Source: Vreelandella jeotgali Hwa
GTDB lineage: Bacteria; Pseudomonadota; Gammaproteobacteria; Pseudomonadales; Halomonadaceae
DNA: 64,000 nt
Reading direction: 5' to 3'
NCBI RefSeq assembly: GCF_000334215.1
Contig: NZ_AMQY01000021.1
Location: forward strand, 38,720 to 102,719
Part shown: positions 16,333-23,996 of the stretch, piece by piece
Numbering within the stretch: the first letter of the stretch is position 1
How the letters are laid out: every line of letters begins with the position of its first letter
The notes under the pieces: generated by a model
The model's input: only the letters and a program-made list of their open reading frames with translations
What the model was told of the DNA's origin: nothing
The model's database searches: none
Translations under genes and position numbers: made by a program

Positions 16333-16722
16333 ATGAGTACATCACTCACCAGGCTCGCTGCCATCGCCGAGCAGTTCGCCGAACCGGCTGCACCGTCCAT
16401 CCCCAAAGGCTGGACACACATCGGCACTGACCATCGTGGCAAGCCGCATTACCGCACGGCGCCGGGCATTGCCGTGGTCACCAGGCCACGCAACCCGGTT
16501 GCCGATCTCATGGCGCTGCCGCGTGAGAAGGCCGAGCACAACGAGGGCGGCACCTGCCCTCACTGCCTGGGTCGCGGGCGCTACACCGCCCATCGCGGGC
16601 ACTTCGGCAACGAGAAATGCTTCCGCTGCGATGGCAAGGGCATCCTGGACCGCAAGGACCTCGCGTTTCTCAAGCGCCGGATGGAGGCCGACGAACCCAT
16701 CTGCCTGGTCGTAAGCGCCTGA
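16333..16722 (+). CDS. DnaJ-type zinc-ribbon small protein, 129 aa
   Basis: AAGGAGGA precedes the ATG. Residues ~75-105 hold two CxxCxGxG-like repeats, CPHCLGRGRY and CFRCDGKGIL, separated by a His/Gly-containing spacer; this is the four-cysteine zinc module of DnaJ cysteine-rich domains. No J domain is present. The N-terminal ~70 residues contain a KGWTHIGTDHRGKPHYRTAP stretch that I do not recognise. Such stand-alone zinc modules are common in phages and usually mediate protein or RNA contacts. It follows the 427-aa gene by 49 bases and probably shares its transcript. Confidence 0.7.
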   Translation: MSTSLTRLAAIAEQFAEPAAPSIPKGWTHIGTDHRGKPHYRTAPGIAVVTRPRNPVADLMALPREKAEHNEGGTCPHCLGRGRYTAHRGHFGNEKCFRCDGKGILDRKDLAFLKRRMEADEPICLVVSA

Positions 16723-17059
16723 CCGAGCGAGATCGGTTACACCCCGACATTCACACCTGACCCCTGCGTCGCGGGCCACAACAGCGTCGCGTCCACCCAC
16801 CGACTCTGCGTCCTTGCGTCGCGTCCACCCCGGGCGTCTGCGTCTTTGCGTTTTGTCTTTTATTTTGTGTGATTGGTTGATCGATATGTGTTGATTGTTG
16901 ATTGGCTTGATGGGTTTTGAGGCCAGTCAAGAGTCAATGGTCGGTTGTCGGGTGACACGGGTCGCTTGGCTTCAATGCGAATCAGGGTCCCGGATCAAGT
17001 AACACGGGACACACGACATTCGACACAGGAAACGGCTCAATCGACACAGGAGCCAGAAC
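16723..17059 (+). other. intergenic stretch with short direct repeats
   Basis: No convincing gene is seen. GCGTCGCGTCCACCC occurs twice (16784-16798 and 16816-16830), surrounded by further TGCGTC variants, followed by a T/G-rich tract (about 16838-16920) with repeated TTGATTG. The later part repeats CGACACAGGA twice before the small gene at 17060. The T/G-rich tract may house a promoter, but no clear -35/-10 pair stands out. Confidence 0.4.
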
Positions 17060-17200
17060 ATGACGAGCTTTTACGATTTACACATGCACCTGAGCCGAGC
17101 GGTTCGGGTGTTCGGCGACAATTCACAGGCTGCCTTTCGCTGGCGGGTGCTGATCGGCCTTCGAGAAGAGGCGATTGCCGAGGCACTGATCGGTCAATGA
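17060..17200 (+). CDS. small unknown protein, 46 aa
   Basis: MTSFYDLHMHLSRAVRVFGD begins six bases after CAGGAG and runs 46 codons. The product ends in a helix (LREEAIAEALIGQ) and has alternating basic and hydrophobic residues. A good terminator follows within 60 bases, which supports a real, separately ended transcript. No family is recognised. Confidence 0.5.
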   Translation: MTSFYDLHMHLSRAVRVFGDNSQAAFRWRVLIGLREEAIAEALIGQ

Positions 17201-17256
17201 CTCACAGTCGTGAAGCACAGGGACAGTTGGAAGAAAAACATCGGCGTGAGTCGCCT

Positions 17257-17286
17257 GCCCCGGGTCGATTGGCCCGGGGCTTTTTT
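17257..17286 (+). terminator. strong intrinsic terminator
   Basis: GCCCCGGG-TCGATTGG-CCCGGGGC is a perfect 8 bp GC stem followed by six T residues. It closes the first rightward early transcript (15000-17200) before the repeat island. Confidence 0.85.
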
Positions 17287-17428
17287 CATTTGAGGTTTTG
17301 AATCGGGTCACGGGCCGATGGCTGGATGCCGAAACGGTCCAGGGCAGCGTTCTGCGGCGGAAGGGTTGGTTCCCCCTTGTCTGTCCCGCCAATGAGCGCT
17401 GCCTTGGGCCGCTTTGGAATAAAAACCG

Positions 17429-17558
17429 CGAAAAACGATAACTTTTCGTTTGACCCATGTAGGACTACCATTATTTTGGACCGAGCCAAAATTGCTGTAA
17501 GTCGCTGATATAAAAGCGCTTAAAGAAAAACCTGGCGTGTCCAACAACTAGGCAAGTT
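17429..17558 (+). repeat. hairpin-headed ~100 bp repeat, copy 1
   Basis: A hairpin CGAAAA-(8)-TTTTCG (17429-17448) is followed 10 bases later by a conserved block beginning GTAGGACTACCATTATTTTG (17459), continuing with GTAAGTCGCTGAT and ending TGTCCAACAACTAGG (to ~17558). Copies 2 and 3 at 17937-18057 and 18508-18626 share the hairpin position, the opening block and the closing TGTCCAACAA block. The stem sequence differs from the other copies but keeps its pairing. Confidence 0.7.
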
Positions 17559-17936
17559 CCATTTGGACAGGAACAAGGGCCAAGGCTTTTGGCACGGTTT
17601 TTGCATCACGCGACAGGGAGCACCGAAGCGGGGGCAACAGCATCGAGGTAGATCAGTTCAATCTGCCGACCGACCTCGGCAATCTGCAACACGACTTTAT
17701 AGAGCGTGCGCCCTGGCACCCGATCGTTCGCCATTGATGCGGCAGCAATGAAACAGCAGCGGACCCTGCGCCCTGTGTCGTTTGCCCCAACCGTTGCCGG
17801 TTTCCTGGCCACCTCGGCCCGGGGAAGCCAATACCTCGTCGTTTTACCCCTGGACAAAGCGGTACGGCTCGATGCGTTCCTTGATCCGGTTCGAGTCGTA
17901 GCTCCTTCGATTTGCATATATCGGTAAATGACTTTC
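17559..17936 (+). other. spacer between repeat copies 1 and 2
   Basis: No supported gene. A plus-strand frame from 17706 (73 codons) and a minus-strand frame ending at 17606 (up to 146 codons) overlap each other, lack ribosome sites and resemble nothing known. The base composition is more mixed than in the flanking phage genes. It could be a decayed gene or an RNA-encoding stretch between repeats. Confidence 0.35.
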
Positions 17937-18057
17937 CGGGACGAAACTCCCGTTCTGGTAGGACGACCGTTAGTTTGGATTGTCGAAAAAACGCCGTAAG
18001 TCGCTGATCTCAAATCGGTTATAGGACTTATGCGTATGTCCAACAAGTAGGTAAATT
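17937..18057 (+). repeat. hairpin-headed ~100 bp repeat, copy 2
   Basis: CGGGA-CGAAAC-TCCCG (17937-17952) forms the hairpin; GTAGGACGACCGTTAGTTTG starts the conserved block at 17958, followed by GTAAGTCGCTGAT, TTATAGGACTTATGCG and TGTCCAACAAGTAGG. It points toward the small membrane-protein gene at 18152. Identity is high to copy 1 in the central GTAAGTCGCTGAT and to copy 3 in the hairpin and in the TTATAGG/GTATGTCC part. Confidence 0.75.
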
Positions 18058-18151
18058 GATTTCACAAAAAAACAAACGTCCCTCGCCCTTCGTCCCTCGC
18101 CACGGGTCCTGCGCCCTTCGCCCTTCTTCACTCGACACAGGATGGTCAACC

Positions 18152-18346
18152 ATGAATTGCGCACTCCTCAGCACAAATCCCTCGTGGTGGGGCAATCCAC
18201 CCCTGTTTTTTGCCAATCTGGGCATGGAACACTTGACATTTCTCTCCTGTCCCGTGGCAGGCGTCACAGGCCTTGTGGCCTTCTTCGTGAGCACTTTTGC
18301 TGTGCTCTGTGTGGCCGTCGGCATTGCGGAGCACATCAACCGCTAA
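18152..18346 (+). CDS. small inner-membrane protein, 64 aa
   Basis: MNCALLSTNPSWWGNPPLFF starts eight bases after ACAGGATGG, the same CGACACAGGA leader element that precedes the 46-aa gene at 17060. Residues ~37-58 are one hydrophobic helix (GVTGLVAFFVSTFAVLCVAV) followed by a short polar tail. The gene lies between the directly oriented repeat copy 2 and inverted copy 3. No family is recognised; a small membrane effector or holin-like peptide is possible. Confidence 0.5.
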   Translation: MNCALLSTNPSWWGNPPLFFANLGMEHLTFLSCPVAGVTGLVAFFVSTFAVLCVAVGIAEHINR

Positions 18347-18507
18347 GCGGCGTCACTGGGCGCTTTACTGCCCTGTGTCAGCGGCATTCTGCACCGGAGC
18401 ATTACGGCCCTGTGCATCCCTGCTTATGGGTACGACCACCACATTGAGAGCAACATGGTACTCATCCCACTCTGAATATACCCAAAAACAGGTTTTCTGG
18501 AGCGAAC

Positions 18508-18626
18508 TTCAATAACTTGTTGGACATACCCATACAGCCTATAAGCTCTTTATAAACAGCACTTTAAGGAGATTCTTCACCATTCCAAATTAACGGTCAT
18601 CCTACATAAACGGGACTTTCATCCCG
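18508..18626 (-). repeat. hairpin-headed ~100 bp repeat, copy 3 (inverted)
   Basis: Read on the minus strand: hairpin CGGGA-TGAAAG-TCCCG (18626-18611), then GTAGGATGACCGTTAATTTG from 18605, TTATAGGCTGTATGGGTATG and TGTCCAACAAG to ~18508. It is inverted relative to copies 1 and 2, so the 17.4-18.6 kb island has inverted ends. The central GTAAGTCGCTGAT block is less well kept in this copy. A further hairpin AATGGA-TTT-TCCATT (18629-18643) stands just outside it. Confidence 0.75.
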
Positions 18627-18684
18627 CGAATGGATTTTCCATTATTCGCATAGGTGTTAGTCTACCCCCATCAAGGAGACATCA

Positions 18685-19365
18685 ATGGCCAACCATAAAG
18701 CGTTCCCACCCGGCGAGGACGAAGCGGCCGATGCCGCGTACCAGAAGTACCTCGAACCGGGTCACACCGTCGAAACCGTTGCAGCCGGCCTGGAAATCAG
18801 CCCCAACACCCTGCGTGCTGCGTTCCACGACAGGGGTTACAGGCTGAAGGTAAACAGAGCGGTCAACCGCAACGAGGTCATCGCGTTCCAGAAGGAAGCT
18901 CGCGTGCCCATCGACTACCTGGCCGCCCGCTTCGGCGTCCGGGAAAACACGGTCAGGAAATGGCTGCGTGGCTTTCGCCGGACCCATGTCACCCGCCGCG
19001 CTGCTCAGGCGTTCTGGGACACATTGGCCGAGCGAAGCGAAACACCCGGCAAGTTCTTCAACGTGCTCGCCAATCCGCCACACAACCTGAGCCCGCAGGT
19101 CATTCCGTTGCTGTACCACAAGCGCATCAACCCGGTGACCCCCGTCATCTGGCAGTTGACCGCCCTTGAAGTGGCCAGGGAGCTGGATAGCGAAACCCTG
19201 CACGAACTGGCCCGGGAAACGGAACACGACGACTCGGTATTCCCGCAGATATTCCTGGGTCAGGGCAAAATCGCCACCCCGGTGCGCTGGCAAAGCGACG
19301 ACGCAACCGAGGACGGCGCCACGGCCACCGACCTCAGCATGCAATCCGTCCTGGAGGACATATAG
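18685..19365 (+). CDS. helix-turn-helix protein, probable phage regulator, 226 aa
   Basis: AAGGAGA precedes the ATG. Two HTH-like units are visible: HTVETVAAGLEISPNTLRAA (~27-46) and VPIDYLAARFGVRENTVRKW (~74-93), each with the pattern of a Homeodomain-like/resolvase-type DNA-binding helix pair. The remaining ~130 residues are helical with no catalytic motif. It is the first gene after the repeat island and upstream of the replication genes, so it is a candidate for the activator acting at the shared promoter boxes; that link is inference. Confidence 0.65.
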   Translation: MANHKAFPPGEDEAADAAYQKYLEPGHTVETVAAGLEISPNTLRAAFHDRGYRLKVNRAVNRNEVIAFQKEARVPIDYLAARFGVRENTVRKWLRGFRRTHVTRRAAQAFWDTLAERSETPGKFFNVLANPPHNLSPQVIPLLYHKRINPVTPVIWQLTALEVARELDSETLHELARETEHDDSVFPQIFLGQGKIATPVRWQSDDATEDGATATDLSMQSVLEDI

Positions 19366-19367
19366 AC

Positions 19368-19790
19368 ATGAGACTCAGCAGCGCACGCCAACAACTTGCC
19401 CGAATAGAAGCCCTGCACAGGGAGACAGCCATGCGCGTGGAACTCATCGACCCGAACACATGGCCCGCGGCCAGAGGCCTGACAATCGTGCTGGTCCGCA
19501 TCCTGGACAGCAACCCGCAGTACGCGCTGATCCGCTGCGGCATGGACCAGATACTCGTGCCCCGCACCGCCATCCGACACCTGCCCGACCCGGAACCCGT
19601 ACCGGCGCCGCCGTTGCAGTGGGGCTCGATTGTCACCCTGACCGACGGCACCCGGGTCCTTTGCACTCACCCCGAAGTGGAGATGGACGGCACCTGGCGC
19701 GGTATCCCGTTCCATCTGCGCTCGATCCGCACGCTCTATATCAGCGACATCGCTGCCATCCACCACAACCAGGAGCTGACCGCCGCATAA
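19368..19790 (+). CDS. unknown phage protein, 140 or 119 aa
   Basis: Two starts are credible: the listed ATG, two bases after the previous stop with GGAGG ten bases upstream, and an in-frame ATG at 19431 with GGGAGA six bases upstream that removes 21 residues. The core is beta-rich (LTIVLVRILDSNPQYALIRC; WGSIVTLTDGTRVLCTHPEV) like a small barrel, which hints at nucleic-acid or protein binding. No family is recognised. Confidence 0.6.
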   Translation: MRLSSARQQLARIEALHRETAMRVELIDPNTWPAARGLTIVLVRILDSNPQYALIRCGMDQILVPRTAIRHLPDPEPVPAPPLQWGSIVTLTDGTRVLCTHPEVEMDGTWRGIPFHLRSIRTLYISDIAAIHHNQELTAA

Positions 19791-19859
19791 CCCGACACTC
19801 ACCGAGACATCCTTCGCCACGGCCCCGGCGCACGCCGGCCGTACACGGGCAACCTGCGC

Positions 19860-19885
19860 CCAAAATGATACGCAGGACATATATT
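19860..19885 (+). promoter_or_regulatory. phage promoter box, third-best match
   Basis: CCAAAATGATACGC, six bases, then TATATT. It keeps the AAT..ATACGC box and the N6 spacing of the sites upstream of terS and of the primase-helicase gene. The start codon of the next gene lies 24 bases downstream with AGAGGA in between. Confidence 0.5.
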
Positions 19886-19908
19886 GATAGCCCAAGAGGA
19901 CCTTGAAA

Positions 19909-20259
19909 ATGACCGCTACCCACAACCCGCTCAGCAAAGTTGCCAACAGCACCGCCATCCAGCTCGCCGAGAGCCAATACCGCCTCGCCCGGTACTTCTG
20001 CCCCTACAACTTCGACCCGGAACGCATCGACTACGACCGCGTGGCGGTGTTCCTCGACGACATCCACCGGGCGTTTCCCAACCCGTCACCCAACCTGGCC
20101 CAGCGCCTCGCCGATCTTCAATCGCAGATTGCCTCTCACCGCGAGGCCCTCGATGCCCTGAAGCAGGCCGACGCCAACCCGACGCTGAACGCCGACCAGC
20201 TCTACACCACGGCGCGAGCCAACGTCATCAATCCCACCGGCGCAGGAGCAGCGCAATGA
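19909..20259 (+). CDS. unknown helical phage protein, 116 aa
   Basis: The ATG is preferred over a TTG two codons upstream because AGAGGA then has an eight-base spacer. The protein is mainly helical with a conserved-looking AESQYRLARYFCPYNFDPER and a coiled-coil-like LAQRLADLQSQIASHREALD. It is the first gene of a long coupled operon and overlaps the next gene by ATGA. Function unknown. Confidence 0.6.
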   Translation: MTATHNPLSKVANSTAIQLAESQYRLARYFCPYNFDPERIDYDRVAVFLDDIHRAFPNPSPNLAQRLADLQSQIASHREALDALKQADANPTLNADQLYTTARANVINPTGAGAAQ

Positions 20260-22190
20260 ACACTCTGACCGTATTCGACAAGTACCTGGAGCAGGCCCCC
20301 AGCCACTCGGAGCTGAAGACCTGGCTGTACATGATGCACCACGCCACACAGCAGCTGGACGAGTGGGGGGTTCCACGCAATCTGCAAGCGAACCAGATTG
20401 GCTATGATATCGAGCTGGTCCTGATCGCCTACGACGTGGGCCTGGGCACCATTGAACTCAACAACATCAACCTGCCGGAAGGCTACGACCCGCATACCGT
20501 CGCCAGCATCAACAGCCTGGCGGAAAGGCGCCCCATCGAGACCATCGAAAGCTATCTGGCCCAGCAGGGAAGCACCCGGTTCAGCATCGCGCATATCCCG
20601 CCCACCGGCGAGTACATCCGGCTGATCAACGAGGAACTGCCGGACATGGACACAAGCGCACTGGACATCCTCGGCGCACCCTACATCGGCCTGAACAGGG
20701 ACACGGCGCCGAACATGAACTACTTCGGCTTCCCCCGTGGCTACGCCTCGCTGGGCGGGCACGTACTCAGGGAACCGGTCGGCAACGTGATCCAGGCCGA
20801 CAAGATCCCGCTGTACGCGCTCCGGGAACTGAAACGCATCAGTGACAGCGAGTACACGGAACTGCCCCCGGCCGTTCGGCAACACATCCCCGCCGATGTC
20901 TACGCCGCCGAGGTCCCGCACCTGGCGGTCAAGGGCGCAAACGCCGGCAAGGTGGCCTACACCGAGAACGCCACCAAGGGCGACAACGACGTCCAGTCGG
21001 TGATGAAGCCGGGCAAATACATTCGCCGGGTGATGAAGAACGCCGACATCAACGACCAGGAGCTGAAGGACATGGTCGCCGAGATGCAGTCGGCCTCCCG
21101 CGTCGAGATCAGGACAACACGCGACCCGGAAGAAGCCCGCTGGGTCTACATGAACGGGCCGGACAGCTGCATGGCCCACGGCGAGGATCGCTTCGGCGAC
21201 ACCTTCGATGAGAACGACACCTGGCGGCACCCGATGGAGGCGCTGTTCTTCGAGGACGGCTCCGGTGGCGTGGAGCTGGTCTACGCGCTGGCCAACAACG
21301 GCCGCCCCGCCGCCCGGGTCCTGACCAACGCCGAGGTCAACACCTACCCGAGCGTCTACGGCGCCGACTGGATGCCGGCCGCCAGGGCGATCCTGGAGGA
21401 ATGGCTGACCGAGAACGGCTACATGCAATGCCCCAACGCGCTGGCCAATCTGCCCATCCCCCTGATCCGGCTGAACACCCCGGGCAAGATTCTGTGCCCC
21501 TACATCGACAGCAACAACCTCGGCGTGGACGTCAATCACTCCACCGACGAGCTGACCATCGGCGGCCCGTTCGAGGCGGACTACGACGACGGCTACATCG
21601 ACCTCCACAGCAACCACATCGAATGCCACAACTGCGGGGACCGCTTTGATGAGGACGACATGACCTTCGTGGACAGCGTGGACGAACACGTCTGCGACAG
21701 CTGCATCGAGGACGACTACGTGGACGCCCTCGACGAGGACGGCTCGGTCGAGCTGCACCGGGACTGCGACTGCGAGCACCTGGACCACGACGTCAGTGTA
21801 CAGACAAGCTGCGGCATACTCCGCATCAGCCACATCACCGACCGCACCACCGACACCGAACTGGAACAGGTCGGCCTGTGCCGCGACCACAGCGGCACCG
21901 TGGAGGAGCAGGACGACTGCATGATGGTCGACGACATCGAGGAATGGGTACTGACCGACCACATCGAAACCGGCAACAACATCCCCGAAGCCGTCGACCC
22001 CGACGCAGAGTTCGTGGTTCTGCACGACCACTGCATCGTGTCGATCAGGGACGCCATCTACGCCGAGGAACTCGGCGGCTGGGTCCACGAGGACGACATC
22101 GACAACGAAACAGAGCGCCCGTACAGCGTCCTCCATCACCCCGACGACCTGCGGACCGCAGAACTGGTGGAAGCCGATGACGCCGCTTGA
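20256..22190 (+). CDS. large unknown protein with cysteine-rich C-terminal part, 644 aa
   Basis: AGGAGCAGC precedes the ATG. Residues 1-~285 form an unrecognised acidic region. A middle part (~285-430) has EEARWVYMNGPDSCMAHGED, ALANNGRPAARVLTNAEVNT and a W/E-rich helix, a pattern seen in uncharacterised phage and megaplasmid proteins. From ~455 there are zinc-ribbon-like motifs, CHNCGDRF and CDSCIEDD, and then acidic repeats with Asp/His/Cys to the end. It may bind RNA, DNA or a host protein through the zinc tail. Very negative overall charge could also mimic nucleic acid. No function is assigned. Confidence 0.7.
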   Translation: MNTLTVFDKYLEQAPSHSELKTWLYMMHHATQQLDEWGVPRNLQANQIGYDIELVLIAYDVGLGTIELNNINLPEGYDPHTVASINSLAERRPIETIESYLAQQGSTRFSIAHIPPTGEYIRLINEELPDMDTSALDILGAPYIGLNRDTAPNMNYFGFPRGYASLGGHVLREPVGNVIQADKIPLYALRELKRISDSEYTELPPAVRQHIPADVYAAEVPHLAVKGANAGKVAYTENATKGDNDVQSVMKPGKYIRRVMKNADINDQELKDMVAEMQSASRVEIRTTRDPEEARWVYMNGPDSCMAHGEDRFGDTFDENDTWRHPMEALFFEDGSGGVELVYALANNGRPAARVLTNAEVNTYPSVYGADWMPAARAILEEWLTENGYMQCPNALANLPIPLIRLNTPGKILCPYIDSNNLGVDVNHSTDELTIGGPFEADYDDGYIDLHSNHIECHNCGDRFDEDDMTFVDSVDEHVCDSCIEDDYVDALDEDGSVELHRDCDCEHLDHDVSVQTSCGILRISHITDRTTDTELEQVGLCRDHSGTVEEQDDCMMVDDIEEWVLTDHIETGNNIPEAVDPDAEFVVLHDHCIVSIRDAIYAEELGGWVHEDDIDNETERPYSVLHHPDDLRTAELVEADDAA

Positions 22191-22216
22191 CCATAATAAC
22201 TCGCCACGCTTATACT
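22191..22216 (+). promoter_or_regulatory. phage promoter box with TATACT -10
   Basis: CCATAATAACTCGCCACGCT followed by TATACT. With one inserted base it aligns with CTACAATATACGCCAAGCA-TATATA upstream of terS over most positions. It spans the stop of the upstream gene to 24 bases before the start of the peptidase gene, leaving room for AGAGGA in the leader. Confidence 0.5.
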
Positions 22217-22239
22217 CTATCGCACCAGAGGACAGAACA

Positions 22240-23247
22240 ATGGCCTTCATGAAGAAGCACGACCCCGTGACAGCCTTCGACGCTATCGAAGCAACGCCCG
22301 TCAGCATCGACATCCTGGTCGAGATTCTCACCTATCGCCGTTCGGCACGGAGCGAAGGTGACGAGGCGCTGATCGACAACCTGATCATGCCGCTCGACCC
22401 GACCGTCGACGCCTACGGCAACCTGTTCGTATCCATCGGCAAGGCGCCCTCGGTCGCGTTTACCGCGCATACCGACACGGTCCACCGCGACACCGCGATC
22501 AATCCCCGGCTGACACAGACCCTGTCCATCGAGAACGGGCTGATCGAACTGGCCGATCCCGGCAAGGGCGACGTGCTGGGCGCCGACGACGGCACCGGCA
22601 TCTGGGTCCTGCTCAATCTGATCGAGGCGGGCGTGGAAGGCCTGTACTGCTTTTTCCGCGACGAGGAAATCGGGCGCCTTGGCAGCGAATGGTCGATCAA
22701 GCACGAGCCCGAGCGGTACACGGGCATCGACATGATGCTCAGTTTCGACCGCATGGGCACCACGGACATCATCACCCACCAGATGGGCGATCGCTGCTGT
22801 TCGGAATTATTCGCAACGCACATCGCTGACGCCATCGACAGGCAGTGCGAGCCCGATCCGACCGGCTCCTTCACCGATAGCTGCTCCTTCATGGACACCA
22901 TATCGGAATGCACCAACATCTGCGTCGGCTACTACGACCAGCACTCGTCGCTGGAAAGTCAGGACCTGACCTGGGTCGCGTACCTGGTCAACCGTCTGAT
23001 CGCAATGGAGTGGAACGCGGTGCCGGCGGAGCGCGACCCAACCGAAGTGCAAATGCCCATGCTCGACGGCTACGACATGGCCGACATGGACCTCAGCGAC
23101 ATTCTGTATATGTACCCCGACGAAGCGGCCTACATCCTGGAGACGTTCATGGGCATGACCCAGGCCGACATGGTCGACGCCGTCAGCGAGCTGCACACCG
23201 TCGAATCCGGCAATGCTCTTCTGTCACCGGGAGCCAATCTGACATGA
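22240..23247 (+). CDS. phage zinc peptidase of the M20/M28 type, 335 aa
   Basis: The protein keeps the metal site of clan MH peptidases: H77 and D79 in FTAHTDTVH, D116 in VLGADDGTG, E142-E143 in RDEEIG, D170 in LSFDRMGT and a late histidine in YYDQHSSLE. These are the ligands and the general base of co-catalytic zinc aminopeptidases/carboxypeptidases. The C-terminal ~80 residues are an acidic extension (MPMLDGYDMADMDLSD). Phage homologues exist but their substrate is not established; it could trim a host peptide, modify an acylated or amidated metabolite, or mature a phage protein. AGAGGA precedes the ATG. Confidence 0.75.
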   Translation: MAFMKKHDPVTAFDAIEATPVSIDILVEILTYRRSARSEGDEALIDNLIMPLDPTVDAYGNLFVSIGKAPSVAFTAHTDTVHRDTAINPRLTQTLSIENGLIELADPGKGDVLGADDGTGIWVLLNLIEAGVEGLYCFFRDEEIGRLGSEWSIKHEPERYTGIDMMLSFDRMGTTDIITHQMGDRCCSELFATHIADAIDRQCEPDPTGSFTDSCSFMDTISECTNICVGYYDQHSSLESQDLTWVAYLVNRLIAMEWNAVPAERDPTEVQMPMLDGYDMADMDLSDILYMYPDEAAYILETFMGMTQADMVDAVSELHTVESGNALLSPGANLT

Positions 23248-23423
23248 CCCAAACACTTGAATCCCGGCCGGGCATGTCCCGGCTGGCCATCACTCGGACC
23301 CACAACGAGATCGTGCATATCGGCGACGACGTCTCGATTCAGGTCAACATCGTCAAGGGCCAGCCACGGCTGGTCATTCGGGCACCCCGCGACGTCCGCA
23401 TCGTGCGGGATGAATTACTTTGA
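23244..23423 (+). CDS. CsrA-like RNA-binding regulator, 59 aa
   Basis: After ten extra residues the sequence follows CsrA/RsmA strand by strand: LAITRTHNEIVHIGDDV matches the family's 'LTRR.GE...IGD.V', then IQVNIVKG, LVIRAPRDV and VRDELL. R18 and R55 correspond to the CsrA arginines (R6/R7 and R44) that contact GGA motifs, and APRDV matches 'AP..V'. CsrA dimers bind GGA in mRNA leaders and block or stabilise them. The start codon overlaps the peptidase stop (ATGA). The usual C-terminal helix is absent, so the protein is a minimal form. Confidence 0.7.
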   Translation: MTQTLESRPGMSRLAITRTHNEIVHIGDDVSIQVNIVKGQPRLVIRAPRDVRIVRDELL

Positions 23424-23442
23424 CCGTCAACAAGGAGATCGA

Positions 23443-23553
23443 ATGATCGACCCCACGCTGCAAGTCAAACGCCTCGACAGCCACGCCGGCGAAGTGTCCG
23501 ACCTGAAAAGCACCGACCCCGGCACCGGGGGCATGGGGAGTAGCGGCCGATGA
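23443..23553 (+). CDS. 36-residue peptide, unknown
   Basis: A strong AAGGAG lies seven bases before MIDPTLQVKRLDSHAGEVSD, and the stop overlaps the next start, as elsewhere in this operon. The tail is Gly/Ser/Thr-rich (DPGTGGMGSSGR). Function unknown; coupling and ribosome site support translation. Confidence 0.5.
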   Translation: MIDPTLQVKRLDSHAGEVSDLKSTDPGTGGMGSSGR

Positions 23554-23996
23554 AGTTTGGCAGGTTCGACCGCGACACCTCAGCTCTCGGCGACTACTTC
23601 GATGCCAGGCCGAGCGCGCCGCCGTCACGGAAACGCATCGACGCGGACACCAGCGACCGGATCAGATACCTGATGGAGGAGCGCAACTGGCCCGGCGCGA
23701 AGATCGCGGACGAGATCGGCTTCAACCGGCACAACGTCAGAATCTTTTGCAGGAGGAACGGCATCAAGCGGCCCTGCCAACTCCGCCCGCATCGCAAGCA
23801 AAGCCTGAAACTGACCTGGGAATACGTCAGGAAGAAAATCCCCGCGCACCGAATGTCGGTGCTGACCGGCTACAACCAGCAGCAGACCACGCTCGACTAC
23901 AAGCTGCTGCTGAGCCTGACCCGCAGGGAGCGCCAGGCCGTGTTCAACATGGAAGACGACTTCCCACCAGGGAAAAAAGGAGACAAAACACCATGA
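23550..23996 (+). CDS. basic helix-turn-helix protein, 148 aa
   Basis: Residues ~35-72 contain DRIRYLMEERNWPGAKIADE and GFNRHNVRIFCRRNG, an HTH pair of the type used by phage and transposon DNA-binding proteins; a second possible unit follows near WEYVRKKIPAHRMSVLTGYN. The protein is strongly basic overall. It overlaps both neighbours by ATGA and may be a transcription factor or a DNA-binding replication accessory. It is a second candidate for the activator of the shared phage promoters. Confidence 0.6.
   Translation: MKFGRFDRDTSALGDYFDARPSAPPSRKRIDADTSDRIRYLMEERNWPGAKIADEIGFNRHNVRIFCRRNGIKRPCQLRPHRKQSLKLTWEYVRKKIPAHRMSVLTGYNQQQTTLDYKLLLSLTRRERQAVFNMEDDFPPGKKGDKTP

Noticed and set aside
17606..18046. 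146-codon minus-strand frame in the repeat island
   Set aside because: It runs through repeat copy 2, lacks a ribosome site and resembles no protein; the opposite-strand frame at 17706 is equally unsupported.
16723..18685. CRISPR array in the repeat-containing island
   Set aside because: The repeats are three, ~100 bp long, differently spaced and one is inverted; there are no regular spacers or cas genes.
20202..22331. 709-codon minus-strand frame antisense to the 644-aa gene
   Set aside because: Valine/aspartate-rich shadow product, no ribosome site, and it crosses several coupled plus-strand genes.
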